From positions 1 to 47,617 of the forward strand of contig NZ_JAPYVU010000007.1 in NCBI RefSeq assembly GCF_028276765.1: a stretch of DNA of 47,617 bases, read 5' to 3'. Made by a program: the position numbers and the translations under genes. The stretch is from Sulfurihydrogenibium sp. Its GTDB lineage: Bacteria > Aquificota > Aquificia > Aquificales > Hydrogenothermaceae. The first letter of the stretch is position 1. Each line of letters opens with the position of its first letter. This document shows, one piece after another, positions 7,644-18,078 of this stretch. The notes under the pieces were generated by a model. That model did not search any database, was not told the DNA's origin, and saw only the letters and a program-made list of their open reading frames with translations.

Positions 7644-7740
7644 TTTTTCAAAATCTTGAAAAACTATCAAACAATAATAATTTAAAAATTCACTATGTTA
7701 TAATTTAAAATTGAGACTTTAAAATCAAACGGGGTATTAT

Positions 7741-9339
7741 TTGCTTTCAGAGATTAGAATTAAAAAATTCCTTTATTTAAAAGATGTTGAGATTTCTCTT
7801 TCTGATAGACTGAATGTTTTTACCGGTGAGACGGGCGTTGGTAAATCTCTAATCATTGATGCTATATCGTTTGTTCTTGGAGAGAGAGGAAGCTTTGAAG
7901 AGAATGATTATGTTGAGCTGATGTTTGAAGCAGACAATCAGTATGCAGAAGATGGAATTTTGATTCTTGCACGGCAGGTAAAAAATGGAAAAAATATATA
8001 CTATCTAAACGGAAGAAAGGTTGTTAAATCTATCATTGGTGAGATTTCTCAAAACCTTATAGAGATTCACGGACAGCATGCAAGCCAAAAGCTTTTTGAT
8101 ACAGACTATCAAAGAGAAATTTTTGATAAATTTTCAAAAGTAGAAGATAAACTTGAAGAGTTTCAAAAGTTATATTCAGAGTATACAAAAGTCAAAAAAG
8201 AGTATGAAGACATTCTATCAAAACAGGCAGAAAATCAAAGAAAGATTGATTTTTTAACATTTCAGATAAACGAGCTTTCATCTGCAAACATAAAGCCGGG
8301 AGAAAAACACAAGCTTGAAGAGGAATATAAATATTTATCAAATATAGCACTTATAAAAGAAGTTGTAGAGCTTTCTAAAAGTGTTTTATCAATTCAAGAC
8401 AACAGCGTTTTATCAAATTTAAGCTTGGTGATAAAAAATATCTCAAAAATTTCTGATTTAAGCGAGAGTTTAAGCAAAGTTTTACAAAATCTTGAAGAAG
8501 CTAAAGCTTTAATTGAAGATGCTTTTTATAAGCTTGAAGATACAGATTTTTATGCAGATGATTATAAGCTTAGAGAGGTTGAAGAAAGACTAAATCTTAT
8601 CAATAACTTAGAGAGAAAGTATCATGTTGAAGCTGATGAGATGTCAAACTTGCTACAGAGTTTAAATGACGAGCTTTCAACACTTATGAGTTTAGAAGAC
8701 AAACTGCCTGAGCTTGAAGATAGGTTAAAAACATTAGAAAATAAGATTAATCAGTTAGCGGATGAAATATCAAGCATTAGAAAAAGCAAAGTAAGGGAGT
8801 TTGAAGACTTAGTGGTTGAAGGTTTAAAGGATTTGGCGTTTAAGACACCTATTTTTAAAGTTAAGATAGAAGAAAAGCCAATAGACAGATACGGAAAAGA
8901 TAAGATAACTTTTTATTTTTCTGCAAACTTAGGATTTGAACCAAGACCGCTTTCAGAAGTTGCATCCGGCGGTGAAATTTCAAGAATCTCTTTAATATTA
9001 AAACTAATATCAAAAAAATCTGTTAAAACGTTAATCTTTGACGAGATAGATACAGGAATTGGCGGAAAAACAGCCATAGAGATGGCTAAAAAATTGAAAG
9101 AGCTGTCAAAAGATTTTCAAGTTATTTTAATTACTCATCTTCCACAGATTGCAGTAGTTGGAGATAGACATTTTTACATCAGCAAAGAGATTGAGGATGG
9201 TAAAACCGTTGCAAAGGTAAGTCTTCTTGAAGAAGACAGAAGTCATGAAATAGCAAGAATGCTTACAGGAATGATTGATGAAAATTCTTTAAATTTAGCA
9301 AAACAGCTTTTGAAAGAAGGAGAGAAATGGACAAGATAG
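7741..9339 (+). CDS. recN: DNA repair protein RecN
   Basis: RecN is an SMC-like ATPase that acts early in double-strand break repair. The 532-aa protein has Walker A GETGVGKS (29-36) after an N-terminal beta strand, then long coiled-coil arms (about 150-360) with the usual [12 protein letters not shown] region. The C-terminal ATPase half has the signature [16 protein letters not shown] and Walker [15 protein letters not shown], then [15 protein letters not shown]. It is near the normal length (about 550). Translation starts at TTG with CGGGG a few bases upstream. A -10 TATAAT lies at 7699-7704 with no clear -35. The last 13 nt overlap uvrA, so the two are translationally coupled. Confidence 0.95.
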   Translation: MLSEIRIKKFLYLKDVEISLSDRLNVFTGETGVGKSLIIDAISFVLGERGSFEENDYVELMFEADNQYAEDGILILARQVKNGKNIYYLNGRKVVKSIIGEISQNLIEIHGQHASQKLFDTDYQREIFDKFSKVEDKLEEFQKLYSEYTKVKKEYEDILSKQAENQRKIDFLTFQINELSSANIKPGEKHKLEEEYKYLSNIALIKEVVELSKSVLSIQDNSVLSNLSLVIKNISKISDLSESLSKVLQNLEEAKALIEDAFYKLEDTDFYADDYKLREVEERLNLINNLERKYHVEADEMSNLLQSLNDELSTLMSLEDKLPELEDRLKTLENKINQLADEISSIRKSKVREFEDLVVEGLKDLAFKTPIFKVKIEEKPIDRYGKDKITFYFSANLGFEPRPLSEVASGGEISRISLILKLISKKSVKTLIFDEIDTGIGGKTAIEMAKKLKELSKDFQVILITHLPQIAVVGDRHFYISKEIEDGKTVAKVSLLEEDRSHEIARMLTGMIDENSLNLAKQLLKEGEKWTR

Positions 9340-12089
9340 TAATCCATGGTGCAAGACAACATAACTTAAAAAATATAGATTTAGAACTTCCAAAGAATAA
9401 ATTAATAGTTATTACTGGACCATCAGGCTCCGGAAAATCTTCATTGGCTTTTGATACAATTTATGCAGAAGGTCAAAGAAGATATGTAGAAAGCCTGTCA
9501 GCTTATGCAAGACAGTTTCTTGGAGTAATGGAAAAACCTGATGTAGACAGTATAGAAGGACTATCTCCCGCAATAGCAATAGACCAAAAAACCACATCTA
9601 AAAATCCACGTTCAACAGTTGGAACAATAACGGAAATTTATGATTATTTAAGACTCTTATTTGCAAGGGTAGGAAAACCACACTGTCCGGAATGTGGGGT
9701 TGAAATCTCATCACAATCTGCACAAGAGATATCAGAAAGTATAATGTCTTTGCCGGAGGGAACAAAAATACAGATAATCGCACCAATCATTAGAGGACAA
9801 AAAGGGGAGCATAAAGATACCTTAGAAAAGTTAAAAAGGCTTGGATATCCAAGATTAAGAATAGATGGAGAAGTTTATCTTACAGAAGAAGTTCCAAAGC
9901 TTGATAAAAACAAAAAACACACAATTGAAGTTGTAATAGATAGAGTTGTTATAAAAGAAGGTTCAAGAACAAGGGTTAATGACTCTGTGGAGCAGGCTTT
10001 AAAGCTTTCTGATGGGCTTGCGGTCGTAAATCTTGTAGATGAAGGTAAAGATATTATCTACAGTGAAAAGTTTGCATGTCCTATTCATAACTTCTCCATT
10101 CCTGAGCTTTCGCCAAGACTTTTTTCTTTTAACAGTCCTTATGGAGCCTGTCCAACCTGTAAAGGTCTTGGAGTTATTCATAAAATTGATGAAAATCTTT
10201 TAATAGATGAAGAAAGAGTAGCCACAGAAGCTTTTAGGATAGCCGAGAATATCTCTTTTAAATACATAAAAGCAATGGTTAGTGATTATTTAACTTTTAA
10301 TAGAATTCCAAGGCTTAAAAAATTCAAAGAACTACCACAGCATGTAAAAAAAGAGATTCTTTATGGCGGTAGATATTTTGAAGGCGTAATTCCGCATCTT
10401 GAAAGAAAATTCTTAGAAACAGATAACGAAAAATACAGAGAAGAAATAGGGAAATACATTAAAGAAATTCAATGTCCAGAGTGTAAAGGTGCAAGGTTAA
10501 GAAAAGAAGCTCTAACTGTACTTGTCAACGGCAAGAATATTTACGATGTTGTAAAAATGGATATAGCCAAAGCTTTTGAGTTTTTCCAAGAGTATGAAAG
10601 TATACCAAAAACAGAAAAAGAAAAACTAATCTCAGAAAAGATTGTAAAAGAGATAAAAGAAAGATTAAAGTTTTTATTAGATGTTGGACTTGATTATCTA
10701 ACCCTTGACAGGACAGCCACAACTTTAAGCGGTGGAGAATCTCAAAGAATTAGGCTTGCTACTCAAATAGGCTCTAAATTGTCGGGTGTTTTATACGTTC
10801 TTGATGAGCCATCTATAGGACTTCATCCAAGAGATACAGAAAAACTAATCAATACATTAAAAGAGCTTAGAGACCTTGGAAACACTGTCATAGTAGTAGA
10901 GCATGACCCGGAGACTATTGAAGAGGCAGATTATATTGTTGATATTGGACCGGGTAGCGGTGTATACGGTGGCTATATTACAGCAGTTGGAACTGTTGAA
11001 GAGATAAAAAATAATCCAAATTCATTAACAGGTAAATATTTAAGCGGAAAGCTAAAAATTCCACTACCGGCAAAAAGAAGACCGCCGAATGATGATAAAT
11101 ACTTAATCATTCGTGGTGCAAAAGAGCATAATCTAAAAAATATAGATGTAAAAATTCCACTTGGATTGTTTGTAGCTATCACAGGAATATCAGGAAGTGG
11201 CAAATCAACGCTGATATACGATATCTTATGGCAAGCAGCAAAAAATAGATTCCATGGGTCAAATGAATACGTAGGCAAGCATGAAAAAATAGAAGGATGG
11301 GAGCATATAGACAAAGTTATAAACGTAGACCAATCACCCATAGGAAGAACGCCAAGGTCAAACCCGGCAACCTACACAAAAGTTTTTGACTTAATAAGAG
11401 AGCTTTACGCATCTACTCCTGAGGCAAAAATAAGAGGATACGACCCGGGAAGGTTTTCTTTTAACGTAAAAGGAGGAAGATGTGAAGCATGCCAAGGTGA
11501 AGGTGTGGTTAAAATTGAGATGCACTTTCTGCCGGATATATACGTAACCTGTGAAGTCTGCGGTGGAAAAAGATACAACAAAGAAACTTTATCTGTTTTA
11601 TACAAAGGAAAAAGTATTGCAGATGTTCTTGATATGACAGTTGCGGAAGCTTTAGAATTTTTTGAAAATATACCATCTATCAGAAACAAATTAAAACTTT
11701 TGCATGATGTGGGTCTTGATTATATAAAACTTGGACAGCCGGCAACCACGTTAAGCGGTGGAGAAGCTCAAAGAATAAAACTTTCAAGAGAGCTGTCAAA
11801 GAGAGATACAGGGAAAACTCTTTACCTGTTAGATGAGCCAACAACAGGCTTACATTCTCATGATGTAGCAAAGCTAATACAGGTTTTAAACAAACTTGTA
11901 GAAAAGGGCAACACTGTTGTTGTGATAGAGCATAATCTTGATGTTATAAAGTGTGCAGATTGGATCATAGACCTTGGACCGGAGGGCGGTGATAGGGGTG
12001 GCTATATTGTAGCAGAAGGAACGCCAGACATGGTTGCAAACAATGAAACATCTTATACAGGAAAGTTTTTGAAAAAGTATTTAAAGTAA
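9327..12089 (+). CDS. uvrA: Excinuclease ABC subunit A
   Basis: UvrA is the damage-sensing ATPase of nucleotide excision repair. The 920-aa protein has two ABC modules: Walker A GPSGSGKS (31-38) and GISGSGKS in the C-terminal half. There are two signatures ([14 protein letters not shown] and [14 protein letters not shown]) and two Walker B regions ([24 protein letters not shown]). Zinc-binding modules are CPECG, ACPIHNF...[19 protein letters not shown], and CEACQGEGV...CEVCGGKRY in the second half. In one module the first pair reads C-P-I-H instead of C-x2-C, so His may replace a Cys ligand. It overlaps recN by 13 nt and probably shares its transcript. Length is typical (about 940). Confidence 0.97.
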   Translation: MDKIVIHGARQHNLKNIDLELPKNKLIVITGPSGSGKSSLAFDTIYAEGQRRYVESLSAYARQFLGVMEKPDVDSIEGLSPAIAIDQKTTSKNPRSTVGTITEIYDYLRLLFARVGKPHCPECGVEISSQSAQEISESIMSLPEGTKIQIIAPIIRGQKGEHKDTLEKLKRLGYPRLRIDGEVYLTEEVPKLDKNKKHTIEVVIDRVVIKEGSRTRVNDSVEQALKLSDGLAVVNLVDEGKDIIYSEKFACPIHNFSIPELSPRLFSFNSPYGACPTCKGLGVIHKIDENLLIDEERVATEAFRIAENISFKYIKAMVSDYLTFNRIPRLKKFKELPQHVKKEILYGGRYFEGVIPHLERKFLETDNEKYREEIGKYIKEIQCPECKGARLRKEALTVLVNGKNIYDVVKMDIAKAFEFFQEYESIPKTEKEKLISEKIVKEIKERLKFLLDVGLDYLTLDRTATTLSGGESQRIRLATQIGSKLSGVLYVLDEPSIGLHPRDTEKLINTLKELRDLGNTVIVVEHDPETIEEADYIVDIGPGSGVYGGYITAVGTVEEIKNNPNSLTGKYLSGKLKIPLPAKRRPPNDDKYLIIRGAKEHNLKNIDVKIPLGLFVAITGISGSGKSTLIYDILWQAAKNRFHGSNEYVGKHEKIEGWEHIDKVINVDQSPIGRTPRSNPATYTKVFDLIRELYASTPEAKIRGYDPGRFSFNVKGGRCEACQGEGVVKIEMHFLPDIYVTCEVCGGKRYNKETLSVLYKGKSIADVLDMTVAEALEFFENIPSIRNKLKLLHDVGLDYIKLGQPATTLSGGEAQRIKLSRELSKRDTGKTLYLLDEPTTGLHSHDVAKLIQVLNKLVEKGNTVVVIEHNLDVIKCADWIIDLGPEGGDRGGYIVAEGTPDMVANNETSYTGKFLKKYLK

Positions 12090-12123
12090 GGAGTAAGAAA
12101 ATAGGTTGAATAGATACCTTTCA

Positions 12124-12219
12124 TACGTTGGGTGAGAAATTATTTGAATAACAATAAAAGAAAAGATTCTTTAGCTTACAGCTTCAAAATGACAATGTTA
12201 ATTTTTACAACAATCTTTT
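12124..12219. repeat. Family-2 left end joined to a family-1-like right end
   Basis: Starts with the family-2 terminus TACGTTGGGTGAGAAATT (12124-12141), then one inverse core (GATTCTTTAGCTTACAGC...AAAATGAC), and finishes with TTAATTTTTACAACAATC, similar to the degraded family-1 end beside recG (32681-32706). It lies between the convergent uvrA and histidine-kinase genes. Confidence 0.45.
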
Positions 12220-12228
12220 AAGAAGGAT

Positions 12229-13242
12229 TCATGTTTTGGGTATTTTGATATAAAATTTACTTCCTTTTCCTACTTGGCTTTCTACCCATACTTTGCCTTT
12301 ATGGGCTTCTGTGATGTGTTTAACGATGGATAATCCTAAACCTGTTCCGCCGATGTTTCTACTTCTTGATTTATCAACTCTGTAAAATCTTTCAAACACA
12401 AGAGGAATTGATTCTGGTGGTATTCCTATACCTGTATCTATGACGCTTATAATGTCATACTTTCCGTCGGTTTTTGCATTTACTTCCACTGTACCGTTTT
12501 GAACGTTATATTTTATTGCATTTTCAATTAAATTTTTTAGCGCTATGCTTAATTTTTGTTCGTCTGCATAAACTTCAAAATTTTTAGGAACATTATTTAT
12601 AAGTTTTATGTTTTTATCTTTTGTTAAATGCTGTAAATCTTCAAAGATATCTTCAACTTGTTTGTATAATAAATACTTTCTCTTGTTTACTAAATCTTCT
12701 TGAGATTCAAGTCTTGCAAGTATAAGAAGGTCATTTATGAGAGAGTCCATTTGGTTTATTCTTTTTTTTGCCATGTCTACAAATTTCAGGATGTTAGAAT
12801 CTTTTATCTCCTCTTCTATTGTTTCCATGGCAGATTTTAAAACAGAGATTGGAGTTTTTAGCTCATGAGATACGTTAGATACAAAATCTTTCTTTGCTTG
12901 TTTGTAAATCTCAAATGGTGTTATATCTTGTAAGTGAATTATTTTTTTGCCTTTAATGTGATAGACGTTGACTAAGTATTTACTACTATCTATGTTTACC
13001 TCCAACTTTGTGTCTTTGTCGTAATCATGGGAAATTATAGAATAAAGATAATTATCATTTATAACTTCTTTAAAATGCTTACCTTCGTAATCTGGAGTAT
13101 TTAAAAATCTCTGTGCAAATCTATTTACAAACAAGATATTTTTATTTTCATCAACGACAATGACGCCTTCTTTTAAATAGTCAAGAAAACTTATTAGTAT
13201 TTCATAATCTAAATGCTGGTCTTTTAGGGTATTACTTTCCAT
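12229..13242 (-). CDS. phoR: PhoR-like sensor histidine kinase without membrane anchor
   Basis: This 337-aa kinase has an N-terminal PAS domain (about 12-110: FLDYLKEGVIVVDENKNILFVN), a HisKA helix pair with the phospho-accepting His126 in FVSNVSHELKTP, and the HATPase motifs NLIENAIKYN, DTGIGIPP, FERFYRVD and GGTGLGLSIV. This is the PhoR order of the phosphate system. PhoR proteins normally carry one or two N-terminal transmembrane helices; none is present, so this one should be cytosolic and may sense the Pst complex only through PhoU. Its start overlaps the phoU stop by 11 nt, which supports joint regulation. The cognate response regulator is not in the window, so the gene symbol is by context. 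Confidence 0.8.
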   Translation of the reverse strand: MESNTLKDQHLDYEILISFLDYLKEGVIVVDENKNILFVNRFAQRFLNTPDYEGKHFKEVINDNYLYSIISHDYDKDTKLEVNIDSSKYLVNVYHIKGKKIIHLQDITPFEIYKQAKKDFVSNVSHELKTPISVLKSAMETIEEEIKDSNILKFVDMAKKRINQMDSLINDLLILARLESQEDLVNKRKYLLYKQVEDIFEDLQHLTKDKNIKLINNVPKNFEVYADEQKLSIALKNLIENAIKYNVQNGTVEVNAKTDGKYDIISVIDTGIGIPPESIPLVFERFYRVDKSRSRNIGGTGLGLSIVKHITEAHKGKVWVESQVGKGSKFYIKIPKT

Positions 13243-13897
13243 TTTCGTCTAATTCCTGATGTCTTAGCATTTTTCCTTCTTTCATGTAAATAACTTCTTC
13301 TGCTAAGTTTGTTGCTATGTCTGCAACTCTTTCTATGTTTTTAACAACGTCTATAAGTCTTAATCCAACTTTTATCGTTGACGGGTCTTCTACCATGTAA
13401 GTGTATAACTCTCTTATTATCTGGTCTTCTAATGCATCTATTGTGTCGTCTCTCTTTATTACATCTCTTGCAAGATTTGTATCATTTTCTGCAAAGGCTT
13501 TTATTGCATCTTTAACCATCTGTATTGTTAACTCAGTCATTTTTGGTAAATCTACATATTCTTTTAACTTTGGCTTCGTTAATATAGACTGGGCATGCTC
13601 TTTTATGTTTTCTGCATGGTCTCCTATTCTTTCAAGGTCTCTGTTTACAAACAAGTCCATTGCAAGCATTCTTAAATATTTTGCCTCCGGCTGAAATCTT
13701 GCCATGGTTGTTATTATCAATGATTCATTTTCTACTTCCATCTGGTCAACTATACTTTCATTTTCTTCAACATATTTTAAATACTCCGGGTTATGCTCTA
13801 TGATAGCTTTTATTGAGTTATCTATCATATTTTCTACAATTTCAGCCATTTTTAAAAGTCTTTCTTTGATTTCATTTAATCTTGGTTCTATTAACAT
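13232..13897 (-). CDS. phoU: Phosphate transport regulator PhoU
   Basis: The 221-aa, all-helical protein consists of two PhoU repeats with the metal-binding motifs seen in the family (MDLFVNRDLERIGDHAENIKEHA around 90 and LIDVVKNIERVADIATNLAEEVIY near the C-terminus). PhoU links the Pst transporter to the PhoR kinase and damps the phosphate-starvation response. It lies 50 nt after pstB and overlaps the kinase gene, in the order pstC-pstA-pstB-phoU-phoR. RBS GGAGG is visible before the ATG. Length is normal. Confidence 0.95.
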   Translation of the reverse strand: MLIEPRLNEIKERLLKMAEIVENMIDNSIKAIIEHNPEYLKYVEENESIVDQMEVENESLIITTMARFQPEAKYLRMLAMDLFVNRDLERIGDHAENIKEHAQSILTKPKLKEYVDLPKMTELTIQMVKDAIKAFAENDTNLARDVIKRDDTIDALEDQIIRELYTYMVEDPSTIKVGLRLIDVVKNIERVADIATNLAEEVIYMKEGKMLRHQELDENGK

Positions 13898-13947
13898 GCA
13901 ATATCCTCCTTCATAATTACTTATTGAATTTTTTAAAAAGTCTCATC

Positions 13948-14712
13948 TTAACCAAATTTACCTGAAACATAATCTTCTGTAAGTTTTTTACTTGGTTTAG
14001 TAAATATAATATCTGTTAAATCAAATTCAATAAGCTCTCCAAGATACATAAATGCAGTGTAGTCTGAAACCCTTGCTGCCTGTTGCATGTTATGGGTAAC
14101 AATAATTATAGTATGATTTTTCTTTAATTCAACTATAAGCTCTTCTATCTTTGATGTTGATATTGGGTCAAGTGCTGACGTTGGCTCGTCAAATAGTATG
14201 ACTTCTGGTTTTACTGCTATTGCTCTTGCTATACATAACCTTTGTTGCTGCCCACCTGACAAAGAAAAAGCTGATGCATTAAGTCTATCTTTTACTTCGT
14301 CCCAGAGTGCAGCATCTTTTAAAGCTTCTTCAACTCTGTTTTGTAGCTCTGTTTTGTTTTTAATTCCTTGAAGTCTCAGTCCATATGCGACGTTATCAAA
14401 TATAGACATTGGAAACGGCGTTGGTTTTTGGAACACCATACCAATTTTACTTCTTAAGATCATCAAATCTACATCTTTTGCAAGAATATTTTTGCCTTCA
14501 AATATTATTTCTCCTTCATATCTGTTGCCCGGGTATAGGTCATGCATTCTGTTAAAACATCTAAGTAGTGTAGTTTTACCACATCCAGAGGGTCCAATCA
14601 GTGCTGTAATCTTATTTTCATAAACCGGCATGTTTATATTTTTTAAAGCCTGTTTATTGCCAGCATAATAAAAATTTAAGTTTTTAACTTGTAATTTTAC
14701 ATTTTCAGACAT
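13948..14712 (-). CDS. pstB: Phosphate ABC transporter ATP-binding protein
   Basis: The ATPase of the high-affinity phosphate importer. The 254 aa contain Walker [10 protein letters not shown] (40-48), Q-loop [13 protein letters not shown], signature LSGGQQQRL, Walker [14 protein letters not shown] and the switch His in [10 protein letters not shown]. The QKPTPFPMS segment and the C-terminus [19 protein letters not shown] are typical of PstB. It sits 12 nt after pstA. Confidence 0.97.
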   Translation of the reverse strand: MSENVKLQVKNLNFYYAGNKQALKNINMPVYENKITALIGPSGCGKTTLLRCFNRMHDLYPGNRYEGEIIFEGKNILAKDVDLMILRSKIGMVFQKPTPFPMSIFDNVAYGLRLQGIKNKTELQNRVEEALKDAALWDEVKDRLNASAFSLSGGQQQRLCIARAIAVKPEVILFDEPTSALDPISTSKIEELIVELKKNHTIIIVTHNMQQAARVSDYTAFMYLGELIEFDLTDIIFTKPSKKLTEDYVSGKFG

Positions 14713-14724
14713 TTAGTTTTCCTC

Positions 14725-15558
14725 CTAAGAGTGTTTTTTCCTTTGGATTAAGTATCTTGCTGTGATTGATGCAATCAATACGAAAAATGTAAGAATAAAT
14801 GATGCTGCCCATGCTTGTCTGTGCCATTCATCATACGGTCCCATGGCATATTGGAAGACCGTAACTGTTAAAGATGCCATCGGTTGTGTGATATTGTAGG
14901 TTGTAAAGTTGTTGTTAAATGATGTGAATAATAATGGTGCAGTTTCTCCGGATATTCTTGCTACTCCAAGAATTACACCTGTTAAAACTCCTACTTTAGC
15001 AGCCTTTAAAACAACTTGAAAGCTAACCTGCCATGGCTGAGCTCCAAGAGCGTAAGCTGCTTCTCTTGTTTCCCGTGGAACTAATTTCATCATCTCGTCA
15101 GTTGTGATTACTATAACCGGTATCATAAGCAATGCAAGTGCTACAGAACCGGCTATTCCCATAAAATGACCAACAGGATAAACAAGTATCGCATAAACTA
15201 CTGCACCTATGACGATAGATGGATTGCTTACCATTATATCAACTATATTTCTTGCAATTTTGAACACTTTTGAGTTTTGACCATACTCAGCAAAGAATAT
15301 ACCGGCTAATATTCCAATAGGCGTTCCTATCATAGTTCCAAGGGTAGTAATGATTAAATGACCGATAAATGCATGTTTTAATCCACCACCTTCCATACCG
15401 GGTGGAACCGGGTCTTTTGTAAATAAATCTAAATTTATGTATTTAAAACCGTTAATAAGCAAATCTCCAAGTATCCAAAACAAGAAAAATAATCCAAGCA
15501 ATGCAGAAAAACCCGATAATGTAAGGAATATGTAATTTTCTAACTTTCTTTTAACCAT
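14725..15558 (-). CDS. pstA: Phosphate ABC transporter permease PstA
   Basis: The 277-aa inner-membrane permease has six predicted helices and the cytoplasmic EAA-type loop REAAYALGAQPWQVSFQVVLKAA that docks PstB. It also has the PstA hallmark GGLKHAFIGHLIITTLGTMIG near the first conserved helix and ARISGETAPLLFTSF near the end. It follows pstC by 3 nt and precedes pstB by 12 nt. Confidence 0.96.
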   Translation of the reverse strand: MVKRKLENYIFLTLSGFSALLGLFFLFWILGDLLINGFKYINLDLFTKDPVPPGMEGGGLKHAFIGHLIITTLGTMIGTPIGILAGIFFAEYGQNSKVFKIARNIVDIMVSNPSIVIGAVVYAILVYPVGHFMGIAGSVALALLMIPVIVITTDEMMKLVPRETREAAYALGAQPWQVSFQVVLKAAKVGVLTGVILGVARISGETAPLLFTSFNNNFTTYNITQPMASLTVTVFQYAMGPYDEWHRQAWAASFILTFFVLIASITARYLIQRKKHS

Positions 15559-15561
15559 GGC

Positions 15562-16512
15562 TTACACCTTCCATTTCTTTTCTAATCTTAAAAGCATAAT
15601 TTTAGAAAGATATAAAACAATAAATGACATAACAAAAAGTATCAATGCAAGGTAATATAAAGAAGAAAGATAAACAGCTGTGTCTGCTTCTGTAAATTGG
15701 TTTGCCAAAGCAACGGTGATGGTTGTAAATGGGTCTAAAAGTGATTTTGGTATTTGGTTTACGTTTCCTGCTAAAAATGTAACTGCCATCGTCTCTCCAA
15801 GTGCTCTACCGGTAGATAAGATAAAACCACCTGCGATACTTGATGTTGTGATGGGTATCATCACTTGTTTTATAACTTCCCATTTTGTAGCCCCAAGGGC
15901 ATAAGCTGATTCTTTCATTATCGGCGGAACCATGTTAAACGCATCTTTAACAACAGAGCTCATAAATGGAATTATCATTATTCCAAGAACAAGAGATGTT
16001 GTTAAAACATCAATTCCTGTAGGAGAACCTTCAAAAAGCTTTCCTATTAAAGGAATTCCGCCAAGCTTAGCTTGAAGCCATGGCTCTACTTTTTCGCCAA
16101 ATAACGGAGCAATTACAAACAATCCCCACATACCATAAATGATACTTGGAATTCCGGCTAGAAGCTCTATTGCAGTTGAGAAGATTGGCTTTAGTTTGTT
16201 TGGTGAAAGTTCAACCAAGAAAATAGCAATACCAATTGAAATTGGAGCAGCGAATAATGTTGATAAAAATGTTGCTATCAACGTTCCAACTATAGGAGCC
16301 AACCCGCCAAATTTAAGTGCAACCGGGTCCCATTCAGCAGATGTTAAAAAGTTTAAAACTCCAAAAGTTTGGATAGCAAGGTATGCTTCTTTATACAGTA
16401 CAATGAATATAATCACAGGAAGTATAAAGCCTATAAATATTGCTGCAAATCCAAGTATTATTTTTAAAAGTTTTTCTACAAGAAGCGCCCTTTTTAGTGC
16501 TGTATTTTCCAT
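15562..16512 (-). CDS. pstC: Phosphate ABC transporter permease PstC
   Basis: The 316-aa partner of PstA. It has six helices, GGLAPIVGTLIATFLSTLFAAPISIG, LLAGIPSIIYGMWG, the coupling loop KESAYALGATKWEVIKQVMIP and GRALGETMAVTFLAGN, all standard for PstC. It begins a tight run pstC-pstA-pstB. A 428-bp gap holding a dispersed repeat and a terminator separates it from pstS, so it probably has its own promoter or depends on read-through. A possible -10 (TATAATAAT) lies about 25-40 bp upstream. Confidence 0.96.
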   Translation of the reverse strand: MENTALKRALLVEKLLKIILGFAAIFIGFILPVIIFIVLYKEAYLAIQTFGVLNFLTSAEWDPVALKFGGLAPIVGTLIATFLSTLFAAPISIGIAIFLVELSPNKLKPIFSTAIELLAGIPSIIYGMWGLFVIAPLFGEKVEPWLQAKLGGIPLIGKLFEGSPTGIDVLTTSLVLGIMIIPFMSSVVKDAFNMVPPIMKESAYALGATKWEVIKQVMIPITTSSIAGGFILSTGRALGETMAVTFLAGNVNQIPKSLLDPFTTITVALANQFTEADTAVYLSSLYYLALILFVMSFIVLYLSKIMLLRLEKKWKV

Positions 16513-16562
16513 TCTTTAAGCTCCTTACTTTACTGTTTGTTAAACAATTATTATAAATTAAG

Positions 16563-16801
16563 TACACGTCAGGTGAGAAATTAAAAGGTATACATTCACA
16601 CCTTTCTTATCTTACTCCTACAGCATGCAAAGAATCTAGTATTTTTCTATTAAAAAACCCAAAAAGAAGATCCTTAGGACTAAAGTCCTCAGTATGACAG
16701 GCAAAGATTGATTAATAAGCATAAGAGAAAAGTCGATCTTATTTGTCATTCTGAGCGAAGCGAAGAATCTCCTACTTTTACCCAATTTCTCACCCGGCTT
16801 A
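16563..16801. repeat. Family-2 dispersed repeat, both ends present
   Basis: Left terminus TACACGTCAGGTGAGAAATT (16563-16582) and right terminus AATTTCTCACCCGGCTTA (16784-16801) are inverted repeats. Inside are a degenerate core, an inverse core (GATCCTTAGGACTAAAGTCC...), the family-2 spacer with GATTGATTAATAAGCAT and a complete GTCATTCTGAGCGAAGCG core. A reading frame through it encodes a CHSERSEES-type peptide, a common artefact of this repeat. It lies between pstS and pstC. Confidence 0.7.
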
Positions 16802-16875
16802 TTTACATATACACTTTTATAGTTTTAGAAAATCCTAAAACACTATTATGTAGCAAAAACAATATTGCTATTCTT

Positions 16876-16910
16876 AAAAAACAAAAAGCCCCACCTTTTT
16901 AGAGGTAGGG
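16876..16910 (-). terminator. Rho-independent terminator after pstS
   Basis: On the minus strand CCCTACCT pairs with AGGTGGGG around a CTAAAA loop (one G-T wobble), followed by CTTTTTGTTTTTT. It lies 31 bp after the pstS stop, so it should reduce transcription into pstC and set the usual excess of binding protein over permease. Confidence 0.8.
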
Positions 16911-16940
16911 CAAAATTGGAGGTTAGACATGAGAAAAGTA

Positions 16941-17951
16941 TTACATCAATCCGTTTTCTTTCCAGTATGACCTGATTAAATCTTTCACGTTTTGTGGCAA
17001 TGGGATATAGTTTAATCTCTCTGCTTCTTGATCTCCGTTTGTAAATGCCCAGTCAAAGAACATAACAGCTTTTTTTGAGTTTTCTGGTCTATCTTTTGCA
17101 AGTAGAATAAATGTAGCTCCAGCTATTGGGTATGAATTTTTACCTGGTTGGTCTGTTAATACTTCATAGAAATGTTTCTTTTTATCCCATTTAGCGTTAG
17201 CAGCTGCCGCTTGGAAGCTTTCCATAGATGGAGCAACAAAGTTTCCTTCTCTGTTTTTAACTTTTCCGGCAGGCATATTGTTTTGTTTTGCATAGATATA
17301 TTCTACGTATCCTATTGCTCCTCTCATTCTCTTAGTGTAGTTAGCTACTCCTTCGTTTCCTTTTCCGCCTACACCGGTTGGCCAGTTAACAGATGTTCCG
17401 TATCCAACTTTTTCTTTCCATTCTGGGCAAACTTTTGATAAGTAGTTAGTCCAGATCCAAGTTGTACCAGAGCCATCAGACCTGTGAACTACCGTGATTG
17501 GTCTATCCGGTAAGTTTACGCCAGGGTTTAGTTGTTGTAAGTATGGGTCATTCCACTTAGTGATTTTACCCATGTATATATCACAGAGAGCTTTTCCGTC
17601 GAAGTTAAGAACTTGTTTTACTTCTGGTAGGTTGTAAGTTGGAACTACTCCACCGATTACTGTTGGGAATTGGAGTAATTTCTTTTGGTTTAATTCTTCT
17701 GGTGTTAATGGAGCGTCTGATGCACCAAAGTCTACTGTTCTGTTTTCAATTTGTCTGATACCACCACCAGAACCAATTGATTGATAGTTAACTTTGTTTC
17801 CTGTTGCTTTTTCATAAGCATAAGCCCATGCAGACATGATTGGATATACAAATGTTGATCCTGCACCTGTAATTGTAACTCCTGCTATTGCTGCAGTAGA
17901 TGTTGCTAAAATTCCAGCTATTGCAAGTTTTTTCAAGCCTTTAACTTTCAT
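16941..17951 (-). CDS. pstS: Periplasmic phosphate-binding protein PstS
   Basis: The 336-aa precursor has a signal peptide (MKVKGLKKLAIAGILATSTAAIAG, cleaved near residue 23). It carries the PstS phosphate-site motifs TGAGSTFVYP, GSGGGIRQIENRTVDFGASDAPL, VVHRSDGSGTTWIWTNYLS and RGAIGYVEYIYAKQN. It binds phosphate outside the inner membrane and hands it to PstCA. It is followed by a terminator at 16876-16910. Upstream lie TTAACA-like direct repeats at 10-11-bp spacing (17994-18037), candidate sites for PhoB. Confidence 0.97.
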   Translation of the reverse strand: MKVKGLKKLAIAGILATSTAAIAGVTITGAGSTFVYPIMSAWAYAYEKATGNKVNYQSIGSGGGIRQIENRTVDFGASDAPLTPEELNQKKLLQFPTVIGGVVPTYNLPEVKQVLNFDGKALCDIYMGKITKWNDPYLQQLNPGVNLPDRPITVVHRSDGSGTTWIWTNYLSKVCPEWKEKVGYGTSVNWPTGVGGKGNEGVANYTKRMRGAIGYVEYIYAKQNNMPAGKVKNREGNFVAPSMESFQAAAANAKWDKKKHFYEVLTDQPGKNSYPIAGATFILLAKDRPENSKKAVMFFDWAFTNGDQEAERLNYIPLPQNVKDLIRSYWKENGLM

Positions 17952-17980
17952 CTTCTTCTTACCTCCGTTAAATTTTTAAG

Positions 17981-18037
17981 ATTATGATACTATGAAAATG
18001 TTTATTTTTTATTAATTTTTTGTTAAGAAATTTTAAC
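17981..18037 (-). promoter_or_regulatory. pstS promoter with candidate Pho-box repeats
   Basis: On the minus strand four A/T-rich units start with TTAAAA, TTAACA, TTAATA and TAAACA. The second to fourth have an exact 11-nt period (18016-18026, 18005-18015, 17994-18004) and the first is offset by 1 nt. A -10-like TATCATAAT (17981-17989) follows. PhoB/PhoP-family regulators bind direct repeats at 11-bp spacing, and TTAACA-type repeats are the Bacillus form. The region is very A/T-rich, so chance similarity is possible. Confidence 0.4.
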
Positions 18038-18078
18038 AATTTCCCCTCTCCCTCCCAAACATACAAAAAGCAGTAGGA

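Noticed and set aside
16708-16902. 64-codon ORF with a CHSERSEES-like peptide
   Set aside because: Encoded by the dispersed-repeat core; such peptides are frequent spurious predictions from this repeat (from memory, not checked).
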